Of a DNA stretch of 64,000 nt, positions 51,737-61,224 are shown piece by piece. The notes below the pieces were generated by a model. It did not search any database and had not been told where the DNA came from. It worked only from the letters and a program-made list of their open reading frames with translations. Positions within the stretch are counted from its first letter, which is position 1. Each line of letters opens with the position of its first letter. Both the position numbers and the translations under genes were made by a program. The stretch is from positions 1,488,001-1,552,000 of the forward strand of contig NZ_LS483369.1 of NCBI RefSeq assembly GCF_900475315.1, in the 5' to 3' direction. This stretch comes from Neisseria cinerea. Its GTDB lineage: Bacteria; Pseudomonadota; Gammaproteobacteria; Burkholderiales; Neisseriaceae.

Positions 51737-52616
51737 TTTGAAAACGTGGCAACAGAGGGCACAGGCGCAAACAGAGCTGCTGCTTGAACGGTTTTTGCCG
51801 TCTGAGGGGGAAATACCGCACACACTGCACGAAGCCATGCGTTATGCGGCTTTGGACGGGGGCAAACGTCTGCGGCCGATGCTGGTTCTAGCAGCTTCGG
51901 AATTAGGCGAAGCCGTGCATGAAGCAGTAGAACAGGCAATGGCGGCAATCGAAATGATCCATGCCTATTCGTTGGTTCACGACGATATGCCAGCAATGGA
52001 CAACGACAGCCTGCGCCGGGGCAAACCGACCTGCCATGTGAAGTATGGAGAAGCAACCGCACTACTGGTCGGCGATGCTTTACAGACCCAGGCCTTCGAT
52101 GTATTGGCGCGTCCGTCCGGCCTGCCTGCTTCGCAGCAGCTGGCGATGTTGTCGGTTTTGGCAAAAGCAGGCGGAAGCAGGGGCATGGCAGGCGGTCAGG
52201 CTATCGATTTGGCCAATGTCGGCAAGCAGATGGCCCAAACCGATTTAGAACAGATGCACAGCCTGAAAACAGGGGCGTTGATTCGTGCCGCGGTTTTATT
52301 GGGGGCGATGTCTTGCCCGAATCTGTCTGAAAACAGTCTGGCGGTATTGGATGATTATGCGGCAAAACTGGGGCTGGCGTTCCAAGTCATCGACGATGTG
52401 TTGGACTGCGAGGCAGACACGGCGACCTTAGGGAAAACAGCGGGCAAAGACGCAGACAACGACAAGCCGACTTATGTAAAACTGATGGGCTTGGACAGTG
52501 CGCGGGCATACGCGTACCAACTGACCGACGAAGCAGTCTCGCTGCTCGAACCCTTCGGCAATAAGGCATTACGGCTCAGGCAGCTTGCCGAATTTACGAT
52601 TGCGCGCAAATACTGA
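51720..52616 (+). CDS. ispA: Farnesyl diphosphate synthase
   Basis: 298 aa from a TTG at 51720. Both Asp-rich motifs are present: DDMPAMDND (FARM) and VIDDVLDCE (SARM). [10 protein letters not shown] and [11 protein letters not shown] follow. Makes farnesyl diphosphate from DMAPP/GPP and IPP, the precursor of undecaprenyl lipid and quinone tails. A coding DUS-like segment encodes FLPSEGE. TTG is the best start given the overlap; a second TTG lies at 51738. Confidence 0.94.
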   Translation: MNPTNDLKTWQQRAQAQTELLLERFLPSEGEIPHTLHEAMRYAALDGGKRLRPMLVLAASELGEAVHEAVEQAMAAIEMIHAYSLVHDDMPAMDNDSLRRGKPTCHVKYGEATALLVGDALQTQAFDVLARPSGLPASQQLAMLSVLAKAGGSRGMAGGQAIDLANVGKQMAQTDLEQMHSLKTGALIRAAVLLGAMSCPNLSENSLAVLDDYAAKLGLAFQVIDDVLDCEADTATLGKTAGKDADNDKPTYVKLMGLDSARAYAYQLTDEAVSLLEPFGNKALRLRQLAEFTIARKY

Positions 52617-52628
52617 GCAAACTCGGAT

Positions 52629-52663
52629 ATGCCGTCTGAACAAGGCTTCAGACGGCATTATTG
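52629..52663. terminator. Bidirectional DUS terminator
   Basis: ATGCCGTCTGAA-CAAGGC-TTCAGACGGCAT between convergent ispA and the DUF2818 gene at the end of the nuo cluster. Confidence 0.75.
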
Positions 52664-52668
52664 TTACC

Positions 52669-52968
52669 CTATTCCCTGTTGCGCGTATGCCAGAAATACC
52701 GCCACACAAAACATGGAAACGCAAAAATCAGGTACAGGCAGACGACTGTGGCGTAAAACTCCCAACCCTGATCGTGTACCGATCCTGCACGGGATTCGAG
52801 AATATAAGCAAGAATGGCGGTCAGTGCGAAACCTGCCGCCAGCTCGATCAGGTGATGTCCGAAATGTTTGCGCTTGAGCGGAACAATACCGAACAGCCTG
52901 ACCGTAAGAAACGGAGCATTGGCAAAAATTAAGGCAAGCAGCAAGAGTGTGTACATAGATGCGGTCAT
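52669..52968 (-). CDS. DUF2818 membrane protein (nuo operon tail)
   Basis: 99 aa, three transmembrane segments. N-terminus SMYTLLLLALIFANAPFLT and C-terminus LIFAFPCFVWRYFW match the DUF2818 family that follows nuoN in beta-proteobacteria. It lies 115 bp after nuoN on the same strand. Function unknown; a role in complex I assembly is possible from position only. Confidence 0.85.
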   Translation of the reverse strand: MTASMYTLLLLALIFANAPFLTVRLFGIVPLKRKHFGHHLIELAAGFALTAILAYILESRAGSVHDQGWEFYATVVCLYLIFAFPCFVWRYFWHTRNRE

Positions 52969-53083
52969 AATCTTCTTTCTCCGCTTTCAGACGGCATAGC
53001 CGTTTCCCATACCGTCTAAAATACGGCGGCAACCTTAAATAAAACGGCAACCTCTGATACGGCTGCCGTGATGATACCGAATA

Positions 53084-54526
53084 TTACAGCGTATTTTCCA
53101 GTGCCTTGGCGCACCAATCGATAACGGTTTGCGGCATGATGCCCCAGAGAAGCAGCAGGAAGGCATTGACCGTCAGGACAAATTTGGCGGCATAGTTGCT
53201 GCCGACCGGCTGGTCATGGTCAGGCGCATCGAAGTAGATGACTTTGACCACGCGCAGGTAGTAGAACGCGCCAATCAGAGACATGATAACGGCAAATACA
53301 GACAACCAAACATAGCCTTGTTTCAAGAGCGCCATAATCACGCCGAACTTGGCGTAGAAACCCATCAGTGGCGGAATGCCTGCCATGGAGAACATGGACA
53401 GCAACATCAGGAAGGCAAACCATGCATGGCGTTGGTTAAGACCCGCGAGGTCTTTAATGTTTTCACACTCAATGTCTTTGGTGGACAATACCATCAAAAC
53501 ACCGAAGCTGACTGCCGCCATCAAAGCATAGGTAATAGCGTAATACAAACCTGCGGTAAAGCCGACTGCGCCTGCCATAAACGCCAACAGGATAAAGCCC
53601 ATGTGCGATACGGTGGAATAGGCAAGCATACGTTTGATATTGGTTTGCATGATAGCGGCAAGGTTACCAACCACCAAAGAAGCAACGGCAAGAATGGCCA
53701 ACATCGGCGCCCAGTCTGAATGTATGGTACCCATACCGGTAACAAGGATACGGAACGCAAAGACAACGGCGGCAATTTTCGGAGCCGTACCCACAAAGGC
53801 GGTAACAGAGGTTGGCGCGCCATCGTACACATCGGGGACCCACATATGGAATGGAACCGCACCCAATTTAAATGCAATGGCGACTACAATAAATACCATA
53901 CCCAATTTCAACAACCATTCATTAGCCTGCTCATTGAAAGCGGAAGCCAAGACGGAAGCAAAATCAAGGGAACCGGTGGCGCCGTAAACCATAGAAATGC
54001 CATAGAGCAGCAAACCGGAGGCCAACGCGCCCAATACGAAGTATTTCAGCGCGGCCTCGGCGGAGCGGCCGGAATCGCGGCGCAGGGCAATCATGGCGTA
54101 CAGCGATAAAGACAACAATTCCAAACCGATATACGCGGTCAAGAAATGTGCCGAGCTGACCATGACGCTCATACCCAACAGGGCAAACAGCGACAGGGTG
54201 TAAAACTCACCTTTAAAAATTTGGCGGTCTTGGTTGTACGGTTTACTGTAAATAAACAAACCAAACGTCAGCGCATACAGTACCAGTTTTGCCAAACGGG
54301 ACATGCCGTCTGCAATATACATACCGTGAAAGGCATCGACACTGCCCTGCTCCCATACCGCTAATTGGGTGACGGCCACGACAATGACTGTTCCCAAACT
54401 CATCAGATGGGTTAAATAGCGGTTTTTATCGCAAATCCACAAGTCTGCCAGCAATACGACACCCAATAGCGCAAGCAGCACGATTTCGGGCATGGCGGGC
54501 ATTAAATTCAAATCAGACCAATTCAT
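53084..54526 (-). CDS. nuoN: NADH-quinone oxidoreductase subunit N
   Basis: 480 aa, antiporter-like proton channel of complex I with 14 transmembrane helices. GLELLSLSLYAMIAL and the Lys region FKLGAVPFHMWVPDVYDG are visible, plus KRMLAYSTVSHMG. Last core nuo gene, nine bases after nuoM. Confidence 0.97.
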   Translation of the reverse strand: MNWSDLNLMPAMPEIVLLALLGVVLLADLWICDKNRYLTHLMSLGTVIVVAVTQLAVWEQGSVDAFHGMYIADGMSRLAKLVLYALTFGLFIYSKPYNQDRQIFKGEFYTLSLFALLGMSVMVSSAHFLTAYIGLELLSLSLYAMIALRRDSGRSAEAALKYFVLGALASGLLLYGISMVYGATGSLDFASVLASAFNEQANEWLLKLGMVFIVVAIAFKLGAVPFHMWVPDVYDGAPTSVTAFVGTAPKIAAVVFAFRILVTGMGTIHSDWAPMLAILAVASLVVGNLAAIMQTNIKRMLAYSTVSHMGFILLAFMAGAVGFTAGLYYAITYALMAAVSFGVLMVLSTKDIECENIKDLAGLNQRHAWFAFLMLLSMFSMAGIPPLMGFYAKFGVIMALLKQGYVWLSVFAVIMSLIGAFYYLRVVKVIYFDAPDHDQPVGSNYAAKFVLTVNAFLLLLWGIMPQTVIDWCAKALENTL

Positions 54527-54535
54527 TTACACACC

Positions 54536-56032
54536 TCAAATCTTGCTTTGTGCCACATGGGCAATCAAATCGTTTGCCGCTTGATGCACCACTTCGATAA
54601 CCGCTTGCGGATACAGACCCATGCCCAATACAGCAACCGCCAAAATCGCCAAAATCGCAAATTCGCGGCAATTGATGTCTTTCATTTCGGCAACGTGCGG
54701 ATTGTGGATCGCACCAAAAATAACGCGTTTGTACATCCACAGGGTATAAGACGCACCGTAAATCAAGGTCATGGCAGCCAACGCGCCCACCCAGAAATTC
54801 ACTTTAACCGCGCCCATAATCACCATAAACTCGCCCACGAAGCCGGAAGTCGCAGGCAAACCGGCATTAGCCATACCGAACAACATCATAAACGCCGCAA
54901 ACTTAGGCATCACATTGACCACGCCGCCATAATCGGCAATATTGCGGGTATGCAGGCGGTCGTACATCACACCGATACACATAAACATCGCGGCAGACAC
55001 GAAACCGTGGGAAATCATTTGAATGATTGCGCCTTTCAATGCCCAGTCATTCAATTGGCCGTTCACAAACAGGAACATACCCAAAGTGACAAAACCCATA
55101 TGGCTGATGGAAGAATACGCCACCAGTTTTTTCATATCGGTTTGCACCAAAGCCACCATACCGATATAAATCACGGCAATCAGACTCAATACGATGATTA
55201 CAGGGGCAAAATAGCGAGCCGCGTCCGGCATAATCGGCAGGATAAAGCGCAAGAAACCATACGCACCCAGTTTCAGCGTAATGGCCGCCAACACCATCGA
55301 ACCGCCGGTCGGCGCTTCAACGTGGGCATCCGGCAACCAAGTGTGCACAGGGAACATCGGCACTTTTACGGCAAATGACAGGAAGAACGCTACAAACAAA
55401 AGCTGTTGTACGCCCAACGGAATCTGTTTGATGTTTTGGAAATCGACAATAGAGAAGCTGCCTGTTTGATAGTGCAGGTAAACCATGGCAACCAGCATCA
55501 AAAGCGAACCCATCAGCGTATAGAGGAACAGCTTAACCGACGCATAGACGCGGCGCGGACCGCCCCATACACCGATAATCAGGTACAGCGGAATCAGCAT
55601 ACCCTCGAAGAACACATAAAACAGAATCGCATCCTGCGCGGCAAACGCACCGTTAATCAAACCCGACATCATCAGGAAAGCGGCCATATACTGCGCCGGA
55701 CGTTTCTGAATGACTTCCCAACCGGCCAATACCACCAGCAGCGTAATAAACGCATTCAAGATGATAAAGAGCACTGAAATACCGTCCACGCCCAATGCAT
55801 AGTTGATTTTCAGAAGCGGAATCCACTCGTGGAACTCGGTAAACTGATAGCCGCCGCTCAAACGGTCGAAACCGGTAAACAGGGGCAGCGTTACCAAGAA
55901 ACTGGCAAGCGCACCCATGAAGGCAAGCACACGCGCCAGCGGCGCACGGCTGTCTTTACCGGTCGCCAAAACCAGCACACCTGCGGCGATGGGTATCCAT
56001 ATTGCCAAGCTGAGTAGGTAGTTGGAAAACAT
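54536..56032 (-). CDS. nuoM: NADH-quinone oxidoreductase subunit M
   Basis: 498 aa antiporter-like subunit. EGMLIPLYLIIGVWG has the key Glu; VKVPMFPVHTWLPDAHVEAP and KKLVAYSSISHMGFV hold the Lys/His path. A 95-bp gap with an inverted DUS separates it from nuoL. Confidence 0.97.
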   Translation of the reverse strand: MFSNYLLSLAIWIPIAAGVLVLATGKDSRAPLARVLAFMGALASFLVTLPLFTGFDRLSGGYQFTEFHEWIPLLKINYALGVDGISVLFIILNAFITLLVVLAGWEVIQKRPAQYMAAFLMMSGLINGAFAAQDAILFYVFFEGMLIPLYLIIGVWGGPRRVYASVKLFLYTLMGSLLMLVAMVYLHYQTGSFSIVDFQNIKQIPLGVQQLLFVAFFLSFAVKVPMFPVHTWLPDAHVEAPTGGSMVLAAITLKLGAYGFLRFILPIMPDAARYFAPVIIVLSLIAVIYIGMVALVQTDMKKLVAYSSISHMGFVTLGMFLFVNGQLNDWALKGAIIQMISHGFVSAAMFMCIGVMYDRLHTRNIADYGGVVNVMPKFAAFMMLFGMANAGLPATSGFVGEFMVIMGAVKVNFWVGALAAMTLIYGASYTLWMYKRVIFGAIHNPHVAEMKDINCREFAILAILAVAVLGMGLYPQAVIEVVHQAANDLIAHVAQSKI

Positions 56033-56084
56033 AGTGGTTAACCTGTGGTTAAAATAAAAATGTGTTTATGTGGATATTTCTTCG

Positions 56085-56120
56085 TTTCAGACGGCCTGAA
56101 TGTTTAAGGCCGTCTGAAAC
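56085..56120 (-). repeat. Inverted DUS pair within the nuo operon
   Basis: TTTCAGACGGCC and GGCCGTCTGAAA around a 12-base loop between nuoL and nuoM. No T-run on the minus strand (sequence continues CGAAG), so read-through into nuoM and nuoN is expected; it may stabilise or process the mRNA. Confidence 0.7.
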
Positions 56121-56127
56121 CTTATTC

Positions 56128-58152
56128 TTATCGGAACAATCCCCAGAAGGTCATGCCGAGCAGTACCAATACGCCGAATACCATAGCGGCGGCGTAGGTA
56201 TAGATAAAGCCGGTTTGGGCTTTGCGTACCTGCGCGGCAATCGCGCCAACCAGTTTGGCAGAGCCGTTGACGATGCCGTTATCGATAATGGCGGTATCAC
56301 CGACTGTCCAGAAGAAGGTACCCAATGCGCGTGTGCCTTTGGCGAAAACGTTGAAATACAGGGCGTCGAGGTAGTATTTGTTTTCAAACAAAACGTAAAT
56401 CGGACGGAACGTCTGTGCAATTTTCGCAGGCAGGTGCGGCAGTTTGACGTACAGGAGCCATGCGCTTAAGACACCTGCAATAGCAAGGTAGAGTACAGGC
56501 GAATGCAGGCTGTGCGACACCATTGCCAATGCGCCGTGGAATTCTTCCTTCATGATGTGCATGGTCGGATGCGCGTCGGCATTGACGAAAATCACGTCTT
56601 TGAAGAAATCGCCGTAAAGCATAGGCTCGATGGCAACATAGCCGATGATGACGGACGGAATGGCAAGCAAAATCAAAGGCAGGGTAACAACCAACGGGCT
56701 TTCGTGCGGATTGTCGTTTTTGCCCAAGCCGTGATGTTCTTCGCCATGATGATCATCATGATGCTCAGGCAGGCTACGCCATTTCTCTTCACCGTGGAAC
56801 ACCATAAAGTATTGGCGGAACGCATAGAACGCAGTAACAAACACGCTGGCGAGGACGGCAAAATAGGCAAAGCCGCTGCCCGGCAGGGTGCTGTATTTCG
56901 CCGCTTCGATAATCGAATCTTTGGAATAGAAGCCAGAGAAGAACGGCGTACCAATCAGCGACAAGTTACCGATCAGCATGGTCAGCCAAGTAATCGGCAT
57001 GTATTTTTTCAGATTGCCCATGTGGCGCATATCTTGGTCGTGGTGCATACCGATAATCGCGCTACCTGCGGCTAAGAACAACAAGGCTTTAAAGAAAGCG
57101 TGGGTCATCACATGAAACATCGCCACAGAATAGGCAGACGCGCCCAAAGCCACAGTCATATAGCCCAGTTGCGACAGGGTGGAATACGCAACCACACGTT
57201 TGATGTCGTTTTGAATCACGCCCAAGAAACCCATAAACAGGGCAGTAATCGCACCGATTACCATGATGACAGACAGCGCAGTGCTGCTCATCTCATAAAT
57301 CGGCGACATACGCGATACCATGAACAGACCGGCGGTAACCATGGTTGCGGCGTGAATCAATGCAGAAATCGGAGTCGGGCCTTCCATCGAATCAGGCAGC
57401 CAGACATGCAGTGGGAATTGTGCCGATTTACCCATCGCACCGACAAACAGGAGCAAACAGGTTACGGTAATCAAAGACCATTCCACACCGGGGAACAGTT
57501 GGATAGTGGCCGTCTGAACATTAGGCAGATAAGCGAACACATCTTGATAGCGCAGGCTACCACCGAAATAGGCAAGCACCAAGCCGATACCAAGCAAAAA
57601 GCCGAAGTCGCCGACACGGTTGATCAAAAAGGCTTTCAGGTTGGCAAATGTTGCGCTTGGACGTTTGAAATAGAAACCGATCAAAAGGTACGATACTAAA
57701 CCCACCGCTTCCCAGCCGAAGAAGAGCTGGATGAAGTTGTTGCTCATAATCAGCATCAACATGCTGAAAGTAAACAAAGAAATATAGCTAAAGAAGCGTT
57801 GGTAGCCGACTTTTTCATCATGCATATAGCCGATGGTATAGATATGCACCATCAACGACACGCCAGTGACCACGACCATCATCATCGCCGTCATCGTATC
57901 GACCAAGAAGCCGACGGAGAAATCCAAACCGCCCATTGTCAGCCAGGTATAGACGTTTTCGTCAAACTTGGCACGGCTGCCGTCAATGAAGCCCCACAGT
58001 ACATAAGCCGACAACACGGCAGATACAGCGACACCGAGTATCGTAACCGTATGCGCGCCGGCACGTCCGATTTTGTTGCCGAACAAACCTGCAATCAGCG
58101 AGCCTGCCAACGGAACAAGGGCAATTATCAAATATAAAGTCATATCGTTCAT
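56128..58152 (-). CDS. nuoL: NADH-quinone oxidoreductase subunit L
   Basis: 674 aa, the largest antiporter-like subunit with the lateral helix at its C-terminus. FFGWEAVGLVSYLLIGFYF, GKSAQFPLHVWLPDSMEGPTP and KRVVAYSTLSQLGYM are in place. Around residue 470 a His-rich loop (EHHDDHHGEEHHG) is seen, longer than in E. coli. Start two bases after the nuoK stop. Confidence 0.97.
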   Translation of the reverse strand: MNDMTLYLIIALVPLAGSLIAGLFGNKIGRAGAHTVTILGVAVSAVLSAYVLWGFIDGSRAKFDENVYTWLTMGGLDFSVGFLVDTMTAMMMVVVTGVSLMVHIYTIGYMHDEKVGYQRFFSYISLFTFSMLMLIMSNNFIQLFFGWEAVGLVSYLLIGFYFKRPSATFANLKAFLINRVGDFGFLLGIGLVLAYFGGSLRYQDVFAYLPNVQTATIQLFPGVEWSLITVTCLLLFVGAMGKSAQFPLHVWLPDSMEGPTPISALIHAATMVTAGLFMVSRMSPIYEMSSTALSVIMVIGAITALFMGFLGVIQNDIKRVVAYSTLSQLGYMTVALGASAYSVAMFHVMTHAFFKALLFLAAGSAIIGMHHDQDMRHMGNLKKYMPITWLTMLIGNLSLIGTPFFSGFYSKDSIIEAAKYSTLPGSGFAYFAVLASVFVTAFYAFRQYFMVFHGEEKWRSLPEHHDDHHGEEHHGLGKNDNPHESPLVVTLPLILLAIPSVIIGYVAIEPMLYGDFFKDVIFVNADAHPTMHIMKEEFHGALAMVSHSLHSPVLYLAIAGVLSAWLLYVKLPHLPAKIAQTFRPIYVLFENKYYLDALYFNVFAKGTRALGTFFWTVGDTAIIDNGIVNGSAKLVGAIAAQVRKAQTGFIYTYAAAMVFGVLVLLGMTFWGLFR

Positions 58153-58154
58153 GA

Positions 58155-58460
58155 TTACCCTTTCAACTCATCCAAATCGGCAACGTTGATTGTTTGTCGG
58201 TTGCGGTACACCAGCACCATAATCGCCAAACCGATGGCGGACTCGGCAGCGGCAACGGTCAATACGAAGAATACGAAAATTTGTCCGGCAGTATCGCCCA
58301 AATGTTGCGAGAAGGCGATAAAGTTGAAATTCACCGCCAAGAGCATCAGCTCGATCGACATCAGCAATACCAGCACGTTTTTGCGGTTCATAAAGATACC
58401 CATTGCGCTGATACCGAACAGGAGCGCACCCAATACCAGATAATGCGTCAAAGTAATCAT
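58155..58460 (-). CDS. nuoK: NADH-quinone oxidoreductase subunit K
   Basis: 101 aa, three helices. [17 protein letters not shown] holds the conserved Glu of the proton path (Glu36 in E. coli). Overlaps nuoJ by four bases (ATGA). Confidence 0.97.
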
Positions 58461-59128
58461 GCTTTGCCCTCCCCTTCCGGCTTGAGGCCGTCTGAAACTT
58501 CGCTTTCTTCGTCAGATTCAACTTGCGGTTTGACCGCTTCCATTTTCACCAGACGCATACGGCCTTGGTCGGCGCGTACTTTAACTTGGTCGGCAGGATC
58601 CATGCGTTTCGGATTAACCGTTTTACGGTGAACCAGCGCAATCGCGGCCACCATACCCAACAGTAACAATACCGCCGCCAATTCAAACGGCAACAGGTAG
58701 TCGGTATAAATACGGCTGCCCAAATCGCGGATATTGTTGTAATCGGCCGGAATGTCTTTCATCAGACCAAATGCGGCCAGATCGGTTTTCGGGTTGACCA
58801 GAATCAGGATCAGGGCAACCGCCAACAATGTGCCGACCACACCGGCAACCGGCGCATGACGCCAGAAACCGGCGCGCATTTCTTCAATGTCGATGTTCAA
58901 CATCATCACGACGAACAGGAACAACACCATCACGGCGCCGACGTAAACCACCACCAGCGTCACGCCCAAGAATTCAGCCTGCATCAGCATCCAAAGCATC
59001 GCACTCACGCAGAAGGTCAGCACCAGATGCAAAGCGGCGTGAACGGGGTTTTTAGCAGTGACGGTACGAACCGCACCGTACAAAACGATAGCGGCAAGAA
59101 TATAGAACAGAATCGCGGAAAAAGTCAT
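58457..59128 (-). CDS. nuoJ: NADH-quinone oxidoreductase subunit J
   Basis: 223 aa, five helices: [38 protein letters not shown]. The C-terminal 50 residues are charged ([19 protein letters not shown]), and the tail [13 protein letters not shown] is encoded by a DUS. Confidence 0.95.
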
Positions 59129-59139
59129 TCGTCTGCTCC

Positions 59140-59619
59140 TTAACGATACGGCGCGTCAGCGGCTTTGCGTTTGGCGATTTCAGCTTCGTATTTGTCGCCA
59201 ATGGCCAAAAGAATCGGCTTGGTCATGTGCAAGTCGCCTTTTTTCTCGCCGTGGTATTCAAAAATATGGGTTTCCACAATCGCATCGGTCGGGCAGGCCT
59301 CTTCGCAGAAACCGCAGAAGATGCACTTGGTCAGGTCGATGTCGTAACGCTTGGTGCGGCGGGTGCCGTCTTCGCGTTCTTCCGATTCAATGTTAATCGC
59401 CATTGCCGGACAAACTGCCTCGCACAATTTACACGCAATACAGCGCTCTTCGCCGTTCGGATAACGGCGTTGCGCGTGCAGGCCGCGGAAACGCACGGAT
59501 TGCGGCGTTTTTTCTTCGGGGAAGTAAATCGTGTCTTTGCGGGCGAAGAAGTTTTTGAGCGTTACGCCCATGCCTTTCACCAATTCGCCCAGCAGGAAGG
59601 TTTTTACTAAATTAGCCAT
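59140..59619 (-). CDS. nuoI: NADH-quinone oxidoreductase subunit I
   Basis: 159 aa with two 4Fe-4S motifs, [12 protein letters not shown] and [12 protein letters not shown]. Carries clusters N6a and N6b in the arm to quinone. Eleven bases before nuoJ. Confidence 0.97.
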
Positions 59620-59674
59620 TTTCGGATGCTCTTTTCGGATTGTTCTGTTTACAGGCCGTCTGAAAGCGGTTTTT

Positions 59675-60070
59675 TTAACCTGCCGCGCCCACCATTTCTA
59701 AAAACTCGGCTTCGGTCAGCTTCGGGGTATCGTTGGCCAAGTCATAATACGGAGCTTTGCAATCAATAAAGATTTGTGATGTAGTTTCAAAGCCCGCGTT
59801 GTCGGCAAACAGCCCGGCGTTGATGTAATAATCGTTGCCAACCTGCACAAACAGGTGTGTGCCGCAGTGTTTGCAAAAACAGCGTTGCGCCCATTCGGAC
59901 GACTGATAATGCGCGATGTGCTCGCTGCCTGTGATTTCGGGCGACCGGGCGGCCAAAGTAAAAGACGCGCCGCTGCCCCATGTGCGGCATTTCCCGCAAT
60001 GGCAGGCGTGGAGTTCGCGGTTTTCGGCGGTTTCCAGTGATACTGCGCCGCACAGGCATTGAGCTTTCAT
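59675..60070 (-). CDS. GFA-family zinc protein inserted between nuoH and nuoI
   Basis: 131 aa. [24 protein letters not shown] and [11 protein letters not shown] are the Cys pattern of the glutathione-dependent formaldehyde-activating (GFA) family with structural and catalytic zinc. Most members are of unknown substrate. It stands in the nuo cluster in the same direction with gaps of 75 and 55 bp and DUS copies on both sides (59653-59662, 60129-60138), so it probably arrived by recombination. It has no known role in complex I. Confidence 0.88.
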
Positions 60071-60145
60071 CGGTTTCTCTCGGTTTGAAACGGTTAAAAA
60101 TTTGGGGTTCAGGCTACCTGAAAACTTTCAGACGGCCTCCCTGCC

Positions 60146-61222
60146 CTATTTCCACAAATTCAGCGGTGAAATCATCCACACGCCCAAAATCACGATATAG
60201 GCGAAGCCGATCGGAATCAGCACTTTCCAGCCCAAACGCATGATTTGGTCGTAACGGTAGCGCGGGAAGGTTGCGCGTATCCACAGATACCAGTACAGCA
60301 CAGCCGCCATTTTCACGAACATCCAGAATGCGGAAGGCGTGCCGATAAAGCCCCAGCTTTGTGGGAACGGAGACAACCAGCCACCGAGGAACATCAGCGA
60401 TGTCAGCGCGGCAATCAGAATCATGAAAATGTATTCGGCGAGGAAGAACAGCGCGAATGCGAAGCCGGAATATTCAACGTGGTGACCGGCAACGATTTCA
60501 GATTCACCCTCTGCCACGTCAAACGGCGCGCGGTTGGTTTCGGCAACGGCGGAAATCAGATAGACGATGAAAATGGGGAAGAGCGGCAGCCAGTTCCAAG
60601 AGAATACCGAACCGCCAGCAATACCTTTGGCTTGAGCGGCAACGATATCGGAGAAGTTCATGCTGCCCGATACCATCACGACGCACACCAGCGCGGCACT
60701 CATGGCAATCTCGTAGGAAATGCTTTGCGCGGAAGCACGCATTGCGCCCAAGAACGAATATTTGGAGTTGGAAGCCCAGCCCGCGATGATCACGCCGTAA
60801 ACCGAAAGCGAGGTAATCATCAGGATGTACAAAAGACCAATATTAATGTTGGTCAGCACCCATTCTTCGTTGAACGGAATCACTGCCCATGCCGCGAAAG
60901 ACGGGGCGAGCGACATAATCGGGCCGATGTAAAACAGGGCTTTGTTTGACAGCTTCGGACGGGTTACCTCTTTAAACAAGAGTTTGAACACGTCGGCAAA
61001 CGGCTGGATCAGACCCCACGGGCCGGTTACGTTCGGGCCGACACGAAGCTGCATAAAGCCGATGACTTTACGTTCGAAATATGTCAGATAGGCAACGGTC
61101 AGAATCAGCGGAATCAGGATAATCACGATTTTGACGATGACGGATACCACCAAGCCCACGGTGATGCCCAAATCGCCCAGACCGAGCGTTGCGGCAAAGA
61201 GGTTTTGGAACCATTCTTGCAT
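60146..61222 (-). CDS. nuoH: NADH-quinone oxidoreductase subunit H
   Basis: 358 aa from the ATG at 61222, with GGGAG seven bases upstream and two bases after the nuoG stop. Eight helices; [20 protein letters not shown] and [18 protein letters not shown] form the quinone chamber. Normal length. Confidence 0.97.
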   Translation of the reverse strand: MQEWFQNLFAATLGLGDLGITVGLVVSVIVKIVIILIPLILTVAYLTYFERKVIGFMQLRVGPNVTGPWGLIQPFADVFKLLFKEVTRPKLSNKALFYIGPIMSLAPSFAAWAVIPFNEEWVLTNINIGLLYILMITSLSVYGVIIAGWASNSKYSFLGAMRASAQSISYEIAMSAALVCVVMVSGSMNFSDIVAAQAKGIAGGSVFSWNWLPLFPIFIVYLISAVAETNRAPFDVAEGESEIVAGHHVEYSGFAFALFFLAEYIFMILIAALTSLMFLGGWLSPFPQSWGFIGTPSAFWMFVKMAAVLYWYLWIRATFPRYRYDQIMRLGWKVLIPIGFAYIVILGVWMISPLNLWK

Positions 61223-61224
61223 GA

